64,000 bases of DNA from Pelodera strongyloides (Eukaryota > Nematoda > Chromadorea > Rhabditida > Rhabditidae): the NCBI GenBank assembly GCA_036852015.1, contig JAANDG010000553.1, positions 33,542 through 97,541 of the forward strand. Direction: 5' to 3'. The position numbers and the translations under genes are program-made. Under the pieces are notes generated by a model. That model was not told the origin of the DNA. It saw only the letters and a list, made by a program, of their open reading frames with translations, and ran no database searches. The first letter of the stretch is position 1. Each line of letters begins with the position of its first letter. Shown piece after piece: positions 46,278 through 59,500 of the stretch.

Positions 46278-46532
46278 TTACATGTTCCTGAGGTCCTGAG
46301 CAGTAGGACGAGTTTCAGATGACAACTTGCTTGACGTCTTCGGGATATAGGGACAGGAGGGATCGCCCATGATTCCCTCGCCGAGTGGTGGTTTCAACTT
46401 CATGTTTTCAGTATACAGTAAATCCATTGCTATGCATCCAGGCAATATGCAAAGGTCTTTTTCTGAAAAACAATATTTTCCATATTCAAGGCAACCCGGA
46501 CAGAAGTTCAAAGCAGCAGTCCGTTTTGCCAT
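46278..46532 (-). CDS. Small Cys-containing ORF, 84 aa, hypothetical
   Basis: From an ATG (MAKRTAALNFCPGC) to TAA, with CPGC, C and LPGC cysteines, then a polar tail containing KPPLGEGIMGDPSCPYIPK. The composition looks like real protein. A strong acceptor TTGTTTTTCAG at about 46462 suggests the C-terminal 61 codons could instead be a last exon. It is divergent from the kinesin gene. No family is recognised. Confidence 0.35.
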   Translation of the reverse strand: MAKRTAALNFCPGCLEYGKYCFSEKDLCILPGCIAMDLLYTENMKLKPPLGEGIMGDPSCPYIPKTSSKLSSETRPTAQDLRNM

Positions 46533-46564
46533 ATGAAATGTAATGATTACATACAGCCGGTGTT

Positions 46565-46630
46565 TCACTGCTACTGCCAAAGTTTCGCTGCGTACTGCCA
46601 AAGTTTCGCCGCGTACTGTCAAAGTTTCGC
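46565..46630. repeat. Tandem repeat, three ~21-bp units
   Basis: CTGCCAAAGTTTCGC repeats at about 46573, 46594 and 46615 with CGTA spacers, next to the small minus-strand ORF. Confidence 0.85.
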
Positions 46631-46846
46631 CTGTGTTTCATCACGAGTTTAGTACCTCGGAATTGAATTGAATCGTATGGCTTACGAGCGCGCATCCCCA
46701 TATGCAAATATGTTATCTCATTCAAATAAATTTGTGGTATGTGAAATTGGTCTCGTTGTGGAGACAAAGAATTGGTAGGTACTTTCTTTTATGTTGCCTC
46801 CGACGTGTTTTGAACAGCGCTTCCAACTTTCAAAATTACCAAATTA

Positions 46847-47108
46847 CGGGGTTTCCATGTATGCGATTCGCACTTGCGAAAATGACAAACCGCTGTCCAT
46901 GTTCAATTCGTTTTACATATGAACGTCAACTGCCTACCGTAACCCCTGCGAATCGCACGTGACATGGTCGTGCAGCGAAAGTGTATCAGATATAGATCCG
47001 TACTATTTTGAAATAAATCCATACTAGATTCAAAATCGCTGCAGGACCATGTCATTTATATCGACTTGTACTTGTCATTTTCGCAAGTGCGAATCGCATA
47101 CATGTAAC
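46847..47108. mobile_element. Foldback MITE family H, copy 1
   Basis: Ends CATGTATGCGATTCGCACTT and its inverse AAGTGCGAATCGCATACATG; inner arms CTGCAGGACCATGTCA and its inverse. Confidence 0.9.
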
Positions 47109-47587
47109 AAACCCCATTATTGTTCAAACAATTTGAGAAAACCAGACGTAGTCGTTTTATGGGGTGCTGGTTACACAGAACCTTTGCATTACTGTCATCC
47201 ATTATATAACTTTTTCGAAATGCGTTGAAAACTAGGGAATTGTCAATGTATTTGATCCTTTGGGCTCCATTTCCACCTTCCAAATTCTCCGGAGCCTACC
47301 GTAGTAGGAACGCATAGCGTGGTCAGAAAATGGCGGGCAATTTTATTTTTCAAATAATGTAGTTTTTTCTTTGGAATTTTGGTCGCGTCGCCATTTTCTT
47401 CTAGATTTTTTTTATTTGTTTGCTTTATTTGTTTGTTTTCCGTCCGTTTTGCAAACCAGAATGAAAAGGGTATTGTCGCGCGTGACCTAGGGTCCAGATC
47501 TGGCGCTTGTCTCACGTTTTTTGCGGATTTATTTGTCTCAAAATATCTTCTTTCAGGTTGTTTGGTCCAACTTCACAGGATAAGAGG

Positions 47588-50500
47588 ATGGCCAGTCCAG
47601 AACTGTGTCGTGTTAATGTAAGTGTTGGGCACTTCAGCTCGTATGTGCTTAGTTGCATCTCTCGCTACCTGTGTATGGGCTTCTCCGCTTCTCTCAAGAA
47701 CAAGAACGGTTCTTAGTGTTAGTGTTATGATCTGGTCGCCGAATCTGATCTATGTAATTTAGGTTAATATACGAGCGAGACCCCTGAATAATCGGGAGAA
47801 GTCGGAAAGTGCTCGCCTGTGTCTCCAGTTCTTCCCAGGAACTAATAAGGTATGTTTGTTCTCATGATTTTTTTTAGAAGAATAACGACAAAATGATCAT
47901 AGAGAACGAGTTTTGACCATGCATGTGCAGAAATGCATGGCGTTACAGCTTAAAAATATTCCAAGTTGCCTCTTTTTAGAGGCCAAACTTTTTATAGCGG
48001 GCGCGGAGGACGAGGAGTTCGTTGTGGAAAGTGCAATTGAACTATTCTTTCTGTAAGCTTGCAGCGGCAATGAAATTCACAGTCGCAGCTGTTTCCTAGT
48101 TATTTTCTTTGCCTCCTTTTTTATGTTTATATTGCCCTGTTCAAGTATGCGATTCGCACTTACGAAAATGACATATGCCTGTCCATGTTCGAGTCAATGT
48201 CAATGACAAGGTCCCGCAGCGATTGTGCATCTAGTATGGATCTGTTTTAAAATAGTACTGATCTATTTCAAATAGTACGGATCTGATACACTTTCGTTGC
48301 GGGACTATGTCAAACGCGTCATTCGCATGGGTTACGGTAGGCATTTGACATTCATGTAAAATGGCCTGAACATGGACAGCGGTTTGTCATTTTCTCAAGT
48401 GCGAATCGCAAACATGGACAGGGCATATTATTTATATACCCTAATATAGGCCAATATCGTTTTTTAGTTGAAAGTTGGCGACAAAATCTTCGTCTTCGAC
48501 AATGTGTTTCCACCTGAGAGCAAACAGGATGAAGTGTATGAGGAATCGGCTGGCCCTCTGCTTGAAAAGTTCTTTAAAGGTTGGTGAGGAATGATGAATT
48601 ACCTTATATACAAACAAAATAATCGCCAAATTATTAACTTTTTATAAGCATATTTACTGTTGACTGTTGGTTCTCAAAGTTTCTGTGCAAAAGTCGTTGC
48701 AGAAAAATGAACAGGATCTGGATCGGAGCGCGCTACTCGTATGTAAATCTAGTCGATGTGTTCAGTTCAGTAAAGAGGTTATTTTGCGGAGGAGGAGGAC
48801 ATGTGTTGTGCACAAGTATACAAATTTGCAATAGCTCCAGTGTGTATAACCTTTGTCCCCGTCGTTCGTGATTGACCGAAAAGAAAGTTTCTGCTTGTTT
48901 GGTATCTCTCACAATAGCAGCATATTGCAGTTTTGAAACATTTCCTTTCGTCCATCCGGAACGAGATTTTTTTTTAAATTTCTTTTCGCAATCCCGAACG
49001 CTCCCTTATAGCTTATTTCCGTTTCAGGATACAATTGCTGTCTACTGGCCTATGGACAAACTGGCGCCGGAAAGACGCATACCATGGGAACAGAAGAAAC
49101 AAAGGAGTCCATGCACAGTTCCGCTCGAGGGATCATTCCGAGGATCGCTTCCGGATTGTTTGAGGTCGGGCACATCATATTTTAAAGCGAAATACCGGCG
49201 GCCGGTTGTTGAAATGCATGACGGGCAACTGAATTCTTACGTATTTATGCTAATTTACTCGGATTTTTTTTATTCTGATTTATAGTCATTTGCATAAGAA
49301 TGCTGGTCTACTCGCTGCGTTTCAAATTTCAAAAACCGTCCGGTATTTCGCTTTAAGAATCTAGGACTAGCAAATCTATGCTAGTGTTTTATTTGTTTGT
49401 TTAGGAGTGTGAATAGTTTATTTATTAAGTAACACCACATGTACATCATAATTGTAAGCATGCGCTTTTCTCACCGCTTCTGGTTCTCGGCCTATACTAA
49501 AATGTATGCTTTAGATGATCGATAGCAGTTCACAACCGTCATCCTATGCTGTGTCGGTGAGCATGCTGGAGGTGTACCAGGTACGTTTCCCTTTAAAGGC
49601 GCATTCGAGATGGACATTTTCCTACTTTTTTTCCGGAAAAGAAAAAGAAAACTTTTGGTTCGAGGTGGACCACCTGAAAAGAACGCAATTTCCACGCATA
49701 TACATGTAAATAATCGATTGATTTTATTTTCAATTACGGTACATTTGCATATTCGACAATTATTTTGCATGTATTTTTTTCTCGATGTCCATCTCGAACC
49801 ACTTTTTTCTTTTCCGGAAAGTCCATTCTCGAATGCGCTCTAAATCAAGTTATTAAATTATCAATTATCAATACCGCTCTAATCTAAGCTCCAAGGATAT
49901 CTTAACCACCTTCATTGGTGAACATGATGTTCAGCTGAAACAGCGTGCATTCAGAGGCCATATTCACCACATCCTGCCCCCTCGGGGAAATATTCCCTGG
50001 GGACAGAAAATAGCATTCTAATGTGAGATACGCAGAGAACAAGACGGGGATTTCCCCACGGGGAATTGAGTGGTGGTGAATATGGCCTCAGAGGCCGCAT
50101 TCACCAACACACAGAAAGCCCTCCCTGGCCTCCCCAGGGCGCTAAAGACCTAAAGATTGCGTAGAAAGTACGAGAACAGAAGAGATTCAGAGCGCTCGTG
50201 TGCCTTGGGAGGGCTCCCTGTATGTTTGAATACGGCCTCTGTTCCTGTGTTCCAAGCTACAGCTATATCATAAATGTCCATAAATTGACTATTTGGAAAT
50301 TAAGCGGTATGATAATTGATCTGTTCATTATTTGAGGACGATGTGGTGGATCTCTTATCCGGAAACAAGGACAATCTTCAGATTAGAGAGAAATCCGGCT
50401 CAGTGTTTGTAAGTTAACATATTTGATATTTATTAAATCTTATGTATTCGCGTTGTGGTTTTTGACATACTTGGAGCAGGAGCGCCACCTCTAGCTAGCA

Positions 50501-53500
50501 GAGTCATTGCAAGCAATGCGATATGCTTATTTGAAAACTTCTTTTATTTATCCATTTGTCGTTGTTGGTCGCATTCTGTGCCTAGGGAGCTCGATTAATG
50601 ATAGTTGAGAGTTGAAGGCAGGGTAATTTTGGGAAGAGAAAAAAGTATAGACCTTGGTTTTCATCGGTTATTACAGGTTCAAGGACTATCGCAGAGCACG
50701 GTTGGCTCGCTGGACGATACAATGACGGAATTAGAAAGAGGTCAGTCGTTTGTTCAAATATCGAAAAATTGAATGCAAGAAAAATGTGCTGAAACGCGTA
50801 GAAAATATGGATAAACCTCGGATACGGCTAATGTACCGTTATGTGGCGCTCCTTCCAGTCCTTCCAAGCATTCAGGGCATATATACGTCGTGCGTACATG
50901 AAGAACTGTTTGTTACGCGCCGGATATTTTGTATGGGGATCTAATTTACGTCCTCGTGGAGATGGTTCTTCTGTGGTTTTACCCCTTTTATGATCAGTTA
51001 TGAATTGTAAAATATAATGGATAAATGTTTGCAGGTTGCCTCGTTCGTACCAAAGGCTCTACAGCAATGAATGCGACGTCGTCCAGATCGCACGCTGTTT
51101 TCACTATTCACCTGTCGAAAACTGCCGTCGATGAAAGGTTTGTTGTTTTATATCGCCATGAAATTCAAAAATACTCCCAACGGGAACAGGTTCCCGCGGG
51201 AACCCTTTCCGGATCCGGTTCCTGAGGCCGTATTCACCAACACGCAGGGAGCCCTCGCTGGTCTCCCCAGTGAGCTAAAGAGTTCGTAGAGAGTGCGAGA
51301 GCAGAAGAGATTCAGAACGCCCGTGAATTCAGCCTAGGGAGGGCTCCCGGTGTGTTGGTGAATACGGCTCTGTTCCCTATGCATATTTCATCATTGTTGG
51401 ACACTTTAGTGATGAAGCATGGCAATTGCACGTTTTATTTTTATTTCAGTGAGTGCAGTTTCACGGCCAAGTTCCACATGGTTGACCTGGCTGGATCGGA
51501 GCGTTTGAAGAAGACACAGGTCCGTTCCATTATATTTTTTGTTCGTCTTTCTAGTGTGGTACGTGGTATTGTTCTTAACAACCTCCCCCCCCCCATTCTT
51601 TAAATCGAAATTCTAGCCCCTTTGGAAAATTTGCATATGATAAGCAAATCCTGTGTATCCTATGCTAATTTTGTACGATCGTCCACGGCAATCGTACAAA
51701 ATTAGCATAGTATACATAGGATTTGCTTTTCATATGCAAATTTTCCAAAGAGGCTAGCATTTCGCTTTAATAAAAATTTAAAATTCATGGTCATGGGGTA
51801 GGTTGACATATCATAGTTTTATCGTAAACATACATTTTTATTACTTATATTTTTTTGCAGGCGGAAGGCGAGCGAAAGCGTGAGGGAATCAAAATTAACG
51901 AAGGACTTTTGGCGCTTGGAAATGTGATTAGTGCATTGGCGGAGGGATCCCGACATATTCCGTACAGAGATTCGAAAATCACAAGAATCCTTCAAGGTAT
52001 GTTTTTATTATATATTACTTTGTTTTGTTACTCATACTTTGCTATGGATGGGTGTAGATTATGTCTGTTAGTGTGTTGTCTAACGGCTAACGTTTGTAAA
52101 ACAGGTTTTTTTTGCAAGCTATGTTGGACAATGACAACGGTCGACGTAAATGACTAGGAAAATAGACGACAGAATATACGAAAATAGCATAGAATACATG
52201 GTGATATAGTTTTTCGCAAAGGCCGTGATGCAACGCTAACATATGTTTCGCAAATGCAAGGGCCGTGATGCAACGCTAAGTATGTTTCTTTGCTGAGTTC
52301 CTGATGATGCGCACGTACTATACAGTACAGATTCTCTTTTTAGATTCATTGGGTGGTAATTCGATGACTGTCATGATCGCGTGCATCTCGCCAGCTGATA
52401 CGAACGCTGAAGAAACTTTATCGACATTGAGGTTAGCCACGATCATTCATTATGTCTTTTCGTGTATTCTGACTTTGGTTAATTATTCTTTAGTAGATGT
52501 TGGGCTTACAATTAGAGAACTCGACGTTGCTTCTGAAATAGTGTTCCTCCCTCGTTGAGTTCTTATATATTGTGCATGTTGTATTCAGTCTTATCAGATA
52601 AGTATCTCTCTGTGTAGCACGGTCTCTAAAGTCTCTGTAAATGTTTGCTCTGCCTTGTGACTTATATCACTTTCTCAGCGTGTGTGGTGAACAGTGGGTG
52701 AAATTTGAAATACATTTTTTCTTCGCTATACGGCTTCATTTGTATTTGTCAACTTATGTTGTTTCAGATATGCCGAGCGTACGAAGAAGATTGAAAACAA
52801 TGCACAAGTTAATGTTGATCCGCAGCAAGCACTCCTCGTCCAACTCCGAGAAGAGGTCTTATTTTGTTGCCGTTTTTAGTATTTTCCTATGCACACAGAG
52901 CTGTTGTTGTCTTGGTTGGTTGTCAGGCCACTGGTATTCCAGGGCATAATTCAGTGCATATGCGTAAATTAGAAGGTTGTTCTATAGCTTAAAATTAGGG
53001 ACCAATACTATGGTGAGCCATTACCAGGGATATCGTTACCCACTCAGACATATGGATATCGCCTCCGGAGATGGTTAGCAAATCCCGAAGTGATTGGTGT
53101 GATTTTACATAATTTGAGTAGCATAAACGCGGGATCTGTGTTGTTGCTTCTCGGAACTTGGAACGCTTCATTTACTGCGCCGTGTTTCAGAATCTCCGTC
53201 TTCGAGCCGAACTGTCTCAGTTGAAGGGAGATGGCGCCCCGATGCAGCTTATGTCAGCAACAAATGCCGTTAATAATGGGTTGGTACATGTTGTTTATGG
53301 GTATCAACGTTTGAATTTGTAGTTTCCCATAGTATGACACTTATTCTGTGGTATGTGTGCCCGGCTTCGCCATGTCATATAGATGTAGGATGTGCAAATT
53401 GTGCACCTGCTGTACTATTGAGGCACATTGCATAAATGTATGATGTGCAGTTGCCCAGTGACACTCAAACCATACGACTTTCAGGCTAGCGTCTGCTCAG

Positions 53501-56500
53501 GAAGCCCTTGTTTTGGATAAAAAGTTGCAGAAAATGGACCTACAATTGGCAGAGATGGCCGCTCAGAAGCTGGTTCTGCAGTCGCAACTTTGCAAGGTAA
53601 AGTATAGAGTGTTGTTGCAGAGATATTTTGAGTTTAGTTAGTGTCGTGTTATAAGTTTGAATTGTATATTCGCATATTGTACCGTTTTTCCTATTTTATC
53701 GCCATTAAAGCGACCGGTCGGTTTTTGAAACGCATCGCGTACACTTTAGCTTTACGCATCATATGCAAATGAGTATAGATTAGAATAAAAAATTGAAGTA
53801 CAGTACAATTCTCCACGCTGCGTTTCAAAAACCGGCCGGCATTTTGCTTTAATGTTTCTCTTTTTTAGGCAGAAGAGATCCATGAGCGCATGGTTCACAA
53901 TATGCAGGAACTTTATCATGATGAAGAGAAGGGCGCGGAGGCTAAGCTGGACATTATCAAGAAGATTATTGAGGTAGGATAGTAGTATTACAGATTTTGC
54001 ATAGTTGCTTGGTTAGTAGTAGTACATAGGTGGTTGTCGATTACATTGGATAGTTGAAAAGAGACGTATTTACGCTTCCGCTGTATTGTCATGTTACTAT
54101 GTCGCCATAATTATACTTGTCATTTAACATCTTGTCATACTTCAGTAACTGTTACTCAACTTATCATAGAACTTAGAACAACTCTGCTTCTTTTCAGGAG
54201 ATTAACTCTACGGCGGAGGAGAGTCAAGTGGAACCAATGGACACAGATGGAGATGACGGGAACGCGAATGGAGAGGAGGCGGATGACGGCGAGGACAGCG
54301 ATGAGCACGATGAGACATTTGCACAGAAGTACGTTCCCGTTTGCGGTTTACCTTTCTTAGGGTTTCACCCCGCAGGACTGAGCGTTACTTTGACTCTATT
54401 CGGCATCCCGAACGGTGAACGCGCAGAATTGAAAATTGTAAACTTGATTGATAGTTTACAACAACGATGTGCACACTTGGGCAGAAACATGTTACTTCTG
54501 GATGTTGAAGTACCAGTCTCGAATAGTTCCGCGAGTGAAACTAAGTAGTGCGCATGACGTTTGCGCAACTTTTGGTGCTATCGGACGTCCCATGATTATG
54601 ATAGCATAACTTAGTTTATTATTTGTTTAGGTTCATCCAAAGGCAGGATAACCTTTCGAAGGAAATGGAGGCGGTGCTTACTCAAATCCGGGAGAAAGAG
54701 CTCCTCATTGCCAAGTCGACTGTCAGTGACACGGTGCTCACCGAGATGAAGCAGAAGTTTGAGGTGGAGCATGATTTAATATTCTTGTTTGTTCTAAAGC
54801 GTTTCATTCTGGTACTGGTGTCACAAGAAAGGTGGGAACCATACCATTTGTCACAGATTCGGGGTTTGTTGTGGCTCGTCCAGTTGAGAATTTGAGAACC
54901 ACTTTTTCGTCGAAAACTCGTCAAATGGTCGCTGTCGCCGCCAAGGCGACCCATTTCTCGCCGCCGCCCGCCGTCTTATCTCCGCGCTCCCCCTGGCTAT
55001 ATAAACGCGGATCGGACGGGCTCGTCGCTTCTCTGGTTGGCTCTACTCTGCTGGTGCTTCTTCTCTCCTCACATATCTGTTCCCGCTGCTCACCACAAAC
55101 AATCGCTACCGTACTCTACCGTACTACCCAACTCATATACTGTTCAACATTGTATTTCCCCAGATAAACCCGATTGTATATTTTGTGTACTGTTTATCGC
55201 AATATACATCAGTTCTACCGCAAGTCAATCGCTATAGCTGTACCCTGACAAGAGCATTCTACATTCATACACACACACACAGGCTACAGCTGTAACATTG
55301 GTGCACCGTCTAATACGGTGGCCCTATTCTATTCAAGACCCGCGTGGCGAAAAAGTAAGTTCCTTTTTTACTGTGTTTATTTCTAATTAACACCTTTATT
55401 TACTTTGTACCCTTTTGGCAAATTTTTTTCTATTTTCCATTTGTATTCCCAACTAACAATCGTCGTATATTTTTGATTTTCTTCAATTCAATTTATTTCT
55501 CGTTTTTCATTTTCAAACATACCTGTTGAAATTTTTTCATTGCCTTTTTTCATATCTGTCGGAAATTTCAGTGATTCAATTTGTCGTTCATACTTACTTT
55601 CAATCTATTATCGCGTATACATTTAGTTGTATTTTGATCTATTACTTCGTCATAACACACATATTCTGAGTTTTTTCTATCCATTTTTTCTCTCTTTCAT
55701 TTATTCGCTGAAGGAAATAGTGTCACATTGACCACTCTTTCTTCAGCTCTCACATATCAGTTGTCTCAGTTGTGTTCCTCATAACCCAATCCCTTGTCTA
55801 GATTTTTTTCGTCTTCTGACACTAAAATCTTCATATATCGTCAATTTTCAAATCTTATTTCCATTGTTTCTCCAGCAGCCCTTTCTCGCAACGTCAATTC
55901 CTCTTCGTTTTTCTTTTAATTTGTCTCAGCACAGAATTGTGATTTTTTTTTCTTGTTACTGTGTCATCTGTGTCGTGTCTGTCAACAACGGACTGAAGAG
56001 TACACACGTACGCCAGACCGTTGATCTTTGTCGTTTGTTACAATTCGTCACCTCATTAATCTTGCGACTGTCATCTACCTTAACAGGTGTTGATAGTCCG
56101 CTAGGTTCGTGAACGTGCGTCCATCGTCCCGTCTCGTTCCTTCGTGTTCGCCCTTGGGAGCCTGCTTCACCGCAGCCAGCCCTCGAGGCGTTTTGCCCTG
56201 GGAGCCTGTTTTTACAGCCAGCCCTGAGGCCCCTTTGCCCTGGGAGCCTGTTTTTACAGCCAGCCCTGAGGCCCCTCTGCCCTGAGAGCCTGCTTTTGCA
56301 GCCATCCCAGAGGCCCATAATCGTTCATCGTACTCTAAATCAATTTCCTTTTTTCTCTCGAATATCAGTAGAGTAGCACAATGCCGTCTAATCGCGGCTA
56401 CCTAAGCGATGACGACCAAACGGTCAGAAACGTCGGACGAATGACTAGGTCAATGACCGCAGCGCACAACGAGCCCCTTTTCAAGGAGCTAAACGCAGTT

Positions 56501-59500
56501 AAGCTTTCGCTAACGAGCGCACTAGATGAATGCAGACATGAACTAAATAACGATACCAAGCAGGCTGCTATCGCAAACACACCAGTACTAGACACAGAGC
56601 AAAAAATTCTCGATTTCGTCGCTGTCATCAGAAGAGAGCGCGATGCGCTCTTCTCGATGAAAGATGAGATAATAGACTACCTGTCCGCAGGGCAGGCAAT
56701 AGCCGAAGAACTCACGCCAGACGCAAGACAGCTGCAACGAGACGTACTTGACAAGAAACAGAAGGATGCCGAGAAACTATTTTCCGAAATGGAAAGACAA
56801 CTGATTAACATGGAACAGTCGTACGAACGGCTGAAAACTAATGCAAGGAACGCATTCCCCGACTTACAGTTGAGAAACATGTCATTTTCAAACAGAGCAG
56901 GGAACACACGTGTAGCACGTCACAAGCGAACGTATTCTGAAGGTCACGCTATTGAACCAAGCGAAGCAGAACAAAACCCGTCTATCTCCTCCTTAGGTAG
57001 ATCATCCCTACAGCGCAGGGAACAACAGGAGCAGACAAACAACAGAGGACAACACGCAGCCAACACTGCCAACAGAGAAGCCCGTTGCAATAATGTTGCA
57101 CGTACAACAGAGGACAATTACCTCCTCAGGCACATGATGCCCGAGTTCAAGATCCCCAAGTACAATGGAGATCCCGAAACCTGGGATGAGTTCTGGGCTA
57201 TGTTCGAAACACTAGTCCACAACACGAACCACCCAGATATCATAAAATTCACAATATTGCGGTCAAATCTCGAGGGGAGAGCACAAGATCTTATTCGAAA
57301 ATTCAAATCGGACGGATCGACATACAACGAAGCGATTGAAACGTTAAACAGGACATTCGGGAACGAAGCGACAAGGCTTCAAGCGATTTGGGAGAAGCTG
57401 AAAACCCTCCCTACGGCGCGCAACAAAACGCGTAGCATCAGGAGCACATACAACGAAGTATGCGCACTGGTAGCAAGTCTCAGCAAACTACAGCTGGACA
57501 TGAACACCCGAACAATGATCCTGGACGTTAAATTAAAGTTCCCCAGAAGCGTCTGGACAGAACTACACAAAATCGCCACAGAATTCATCAACATGAATGA
57601 AATGCTCGAAGAAATTGACGAAATTATCCGAGTTCGAGAAGACTTGGACAACGCAATGAGAAGCAGAGAAACTCTCGATGCGACCGTCATGAAATTGCGC
57701 AACACAACCCTTGATCCTGGTGACCGAATCCAGAGATCCCCCACACCCGACGAGGTGAACGACAGCGCACACAGCGACGCAGACAGCGATTGCAGCGAGC
57801 AACCAGACAATCCACGTCGAATAATGTCAGTGTCAGCAAACGACAAAGACAATCCGTATTGCATATTTTGTTCTCGAGAAGGGCATACTTCAACAGACTG
57901 TCGTGCATATCCGACTATTCAGTCGAAGAAAGCATCTTTATCGCTACAGAAGCGATGCTTTAAGTGCCTCAAGAAAGGGCACAGCTCAAACGACTGCAGA
58001 TCTCGCGTGAACTGCAAGCGATGCTTTTCAGCAACGCACACAACCGTATTGTGTCAAAAAGGCAGTGAAACACGTCAAGGAGCACCAAACGAGTTGAAAC
58101 GGACAACTTGGAACGAACGGAACATTCGACAAAATGCTTCATTCGGGCAAGATGGAATTGAGAACCTTCTCATGATAGCCCAACCAACCATTCGTGACGA
58201 TAAAACAAGGGAATTGTTCATCGTGAACGCACTGATCGACACGGGTGCAGAAAACAGCTTTATCAGACAAGATGTGGCAGACAACCTGAAGCTGAAAAAA
58301 CTGCAAACAGACATCGACATGAAGCTCGTCCTCTTCGGAAACCAAAAGTTGTCGATGTACTCAGACAAAGTTGAAGCAACCTTGGTAGACGATCGCAACA
58401 ACGAAACCAAGTGTCACTTGTTTACCTTGAAGAACATAAATACTCCGATTCAGCATCAACAGCTCAGTCGAGCAGATAAGAAGTTCCTGAAGAAGAAGCG
58501 CATCAAATATACCGCTCCAAAAGGTGAATCAGACATTCACATGGTCTTCGGAATTGACCAATTTTTCAGTGTTGTACACTTCGGGAAACAACAGTACAAA
58601 TTGCCTTCTGGACTTCATTTGGTACCAACCAAATTCGGATACATTGCATGTGGAGCAAACAACGAGAATCCAACTTCTCGAGTAAACACAACCATTCGAA
58701 CGAGTTCCGCCATCAAAGAAGTCATCAGTAAATCGCATTGTAAGATGGAGAATAACGGGATATGTCCACGTATTCCCAACGTTATTCAAGGGCCCAGCAA
58801 CAAACGCTTATTGAAACAGCACGTGCCGAAGAAACCCGCAGGAAAACGCCCTCAGAAGCCGCAAAAAACGGGCGCAAGCCGCCAATCTGCTAAGGAAAAA
58901 CTTTCCTTTTCCGCACCTGAGGCAAAGACACAAACGCGGATGCACAAAAAAGCCGATCAATCTTGTGGAACGGCACAAAGTGGCAAATACAATGCCCAAA
59001 GTTGCGATACATCCACCAAACAGACCCATATTCTTGGCCCATTTGCACAGAAAAATTCGAGTCCTGTTAAACTTTCGCCCAGTACGGTAACTTCAACAAT
59101 GCACAATTCCACCCCAAGTTTGGAAACCACTCCAAAACATTCATTATATTCTCCAAATCGCGACACATCTCGAGACCAATTTTCAGTACATACTTTCGCA
59201 TCACGCAAAGCGATCATCAACACTCCTCTTGATACAACATTCCAATCTGGATATAATTCGACACCCAAGATAATCATCTCTCGCGCAGATCCGAACCCGA
59301 ACAACAAACATCGTTTATCTCGCACCAGCCATCGCCTGAGGAGAAAACAAGATACCGAAGAGATAACCGAGAAATGCAAATTCTCACATAAGGGACTATC
59401 CAAAATTTCCCCTGGCAAGAACACGCCAAGGAATCACACATATGGAGTGACAACCGCACCAGAGAATCTGGGAACATTCAATTTCCAAATTCCCACTCAA

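Noticed and set aside
54832..55237. ORFs of 66-114 codons in the left LTR, repeated at 59865-60279
   Set aside because: They lie in identical LTR sequence and overlap promoter elements; not independent genes.
56398..59477. Several minus-strand ORFs of 70-160 codons
   Set aside because: Shadows of the 1040-codon plus-strand gag frame.
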